Shown here one piece after another: positions 5,961 to 6,797 of a DNA stretch of 6,797 bases. Both the position numbers and the translations under genes were made by a program. The first letter of the stretch is position 1; every line of letters begins with the position of its first letter. This stretch comes from Bacillota bacterium. Lineage in GTDB: Bacteria > Bacillota > Limnochordia > Darwinibacteriales > Darwinibacteriaceae. The stretch covers positions 1 through 6,797 of the forward strand of contig JAAZLB010000093.1 of NCBI GenBank assembly GCA_012799535.1, in the 5' to 3' direction. Below the pieces are notes generated by a model. The model ran no database searches, was not told where the DNA came from, and was given only the letters and a program-made list of their open reading frames with translations.

Positions 5961-6668
5961 TTATTCACTAGCGGGGCCAGATTCTACCCCCCTCTTACTA
6001 AGTTTACTGGCAATCCATTTCCGCTTCCAAAAGCTAACTAGAAGAATGATGACCATTAAGGAAGCAATCAAGATTACCAATCCATAATCTTCTTCCCTTA
6101 GGCTGTTTCCCACAAGAACAGACATGACCATCCCTGGAAAGCGCCCCATAAAGCCACAAAGGACAAAACGAGGTCCAGAAACAGGTGTCAAACCAGCCAC
6201 ATAGGTTAATAGATCTTTAGGAAAAGCAGGAATGAAGAAAGCCAAAAACACCGCAAAATCAGTTTTCGAACGTTCCATTACTTCATTCAAACGTTCAAAT
6301 TTGTCTGGTGGAACAAAGGCTTCTACTAGAGGGAATCCGATTACCCGGGCGGCATAAAAAGCAATAAACGACCCCAAAAGTGATCCGATCACTAGATAAA
6401 GGGTGCCTAACCACAAGCCAAAAATATAGCCTCCTGCGATCTGCACCACCCGTCCAGGGATAGGTGGAAGTACGATTTGGAAGATCTGAATCCCAATAAA
6501 AATTAACGCACCCCAGTGGCCATAGCTTTGAATCGCTTCCACCAGATCCTCTGGATTCTTCACCAATTCTGCCACCGTAGGTCCGTAGTAAACAGCAACA
6601 GTGCCTAAAACCACCACAAAAGCCACCAAAAAGATGAGTCTATGAATGGATATCCCGTACCAACGAAT
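5961..6668 (-). CDS. VTT-domain (TVP38/TMEM64-type) membrane protein, probable AUU start
   Basis: The protein has the features of the VTT (DedA-superfamily) fold. After an N-terminal membrane anchor come a hydrophobic re-entrant region with PPIPG (about residues 68-72), AGGYIFG (78-84), a glycine-rich helix (GTLYLVIGSLLGSFIAFYAA), then FFIPAFPKDLLTYVAGLTPV and a final helix followed by a basic tail. Relatives act in membrane lipid or undecaprenyl-phosphate movement and proton-dependent processes; this branch is not well characterised. For the start, an AAGGAGGT at 6676-6683 (minus) sits 8 nt before an ATT at 6668, which opens the same frame and gives MRWYGISIHRLIFLVAFVVV (235 residues), a typical basic-then-hydrophobic N-terminus. 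The first usual start in frame, TTG at 6629, has no Shine-Dalgarno and drops the basic residues, giving 222. The ATT start lies within the end of the GNAT gene, a 29-nt overlap that suggests translational coupling. It ends at a strong terminator. Confidence 0.85.
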   Translation of the reverse strand: MRWYGISIHRLIFLVAFVVVLGTVAVYYGPTVAELVKNPEDLVEAIQSYGHWGALIFIGIQIFQIVLPPIPGRVVQIAGGYIFGLWLGTLYLVIGSLLGSFIAFYAARVIGFPLVEAFVPPDKFERLNEVMERSKTDFAVFLAFFIPAFPKDLLTYVAGLTPVSGPRFVLCGFMGRFPGMVMSVLVGNSLREEDYGLVILIASLMVIILLVSFWKRKWIASKLSKRGVESGPASE

Positions 6669-6797
6669 AGCTTTGACCTCCTTGATCCCAGCCCGGAAAC
6701 TCAGTTTTCAGCAAAGCGAGAACCAAGCAATCCTCCCACACATCCCGATGCTTTACATAAGTATATTCTCGGAGTAATCCTTCTTTTTGGAAACCCA
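6640..6797 (-). CDS. GNAT family N-acetyltransferase, C-terminal part only
   Basis: Only the last 51 codons lie in the window, ending at TAG 6640-6642; the start is beyond the right edge. The frame reads GFQKEGLLREYTYVKHRDVW and continues with EDCLVLALLKTEF. This is the usual final strand-and-tail signature of RimJ/RimL-type GNATs (GF..EG.LR......G...D...fallk.E). These proteins transfer an acetyl group from acetyl-CoA to an amine on a protein or small molecule; the substrate cannot be judged from the tail. After the conserved part a tail of about 18 residues (PGWDQGGQSYSLVRDIHS) follows. The DNA for that tail contains the Shine-Dalgarno of the VTT gene, so the two genes overlap by about 29 nt and are probably co-transcribed. 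Confidence 0.85.
   Translation of the reverse strand, partial: GFQKEGLLREYTYVKHRDVWEDCLVLALLKTEFPGWDQGGQSYSLVRDIHS
6676..6683 (-). promoter_or_regulatory. Consensus Shine-Dalgarno pointing to an AUU start
   Basis: AAGGAGGT on the minus strand is a full-length match to the anti-Shine-Dalgarno of 16S rRNA. The ATT of the VTT frame begins 8 nt after the GGAGG core. No ATG, GTG or TTG in the VTT frame occurs within 12 codons of it. The same bases also encode Asp-Gln-Gly-Gly-Gln in the overlapping GNAT frame, so a chance match is possible but less likely. Confidence 0.65.

Noticed and set aside
5609..6087. Frames opposite the end of megL (minus, 5609-5902) and across its stop (plus, 5860-6087)
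   Set aside because: Both are shadows of megL and the VTT gene and cross a strong terminator; neither has a Shine-Dalgarno or recognisable residues.
1..6797. CRISPR array, toxin-antitoxin pair, phage or insertion-sequence remnants
   Set aside because: I found no repeated spacing pattern, terminal inverted repeats, transposase or integrase motifs, and nearly all the DNA is explained by housekeeping or metabolic-type genes.

Overview
The window reads as an ordinary chromosomal stretch of a Gram-positive-type bacterium, most likely a member of the Bacillota, possibly a clostridial or Peptococcaceae-like anaerobe. The base composition is moderate (judged by eye, not counted). Shine-Dalgarno sites are strong (GGAGG, AAGGAGGT, GGGGGG) and several starts are TTG or GTG. 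The phylum is an inference from these features and from gene content; nothing here fixes the genus.

Layout from left to right. Minus strand, 1-1925: a HAD-family phosphatase, a short CxxC protein gene that is broken by one base, and the N-terminal 313 codons of a membrane M48 (Ste24-type) zinc protease that runs off the left edge. They are tightly spaced (12 and 20 nt), as in an operon. A divergent promoter region (1926-2033) separates them from a plus-strand SatP/YaaH-type acetate/succinate transporter (2034-2615), which ends at a clear hairpin terminator. Minus strand, 2658-4567: a three-gene group of DUF7010-like membrane protein, DUF1028 Ntn-hydrolase-like protein and CDA-fold nucleoside deaminase, all transcribed leftwards. 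A second divergent region (4568-4712) leads to a plus-strand methionine gamma-lyase (4713-5909). That gene converges on a minus-strand VTT/TVP38-type membrane protein (5961-6668) across a strong shared terminator. At the right edge is the last part of a GNAT acetyltransferase gene (minus), whose end overlaps the start of the VTT gene.

Metabolic links are modest. Methionine gamma-lyase would release methanethiol, ammonia and 2-oxobutyrate, and the SatP-type carrier moves small carboxylates, but they are separate transcription units. The DUF7010-DUF1028-deaminase group looks like one co-transcribed unit of unknown purpose.

The most unusual points are a probable AUU start codon on the VTT gene (consensus Shine-Dalgarno, no usual start nearby), the one-base frameshift in the small CxxC gene, and the uncharacterised three-gene group. 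I see no CRISPR array, insertion sequence, tRNA, rRNA or riboswitch, and no convincing new defence or mobile system.
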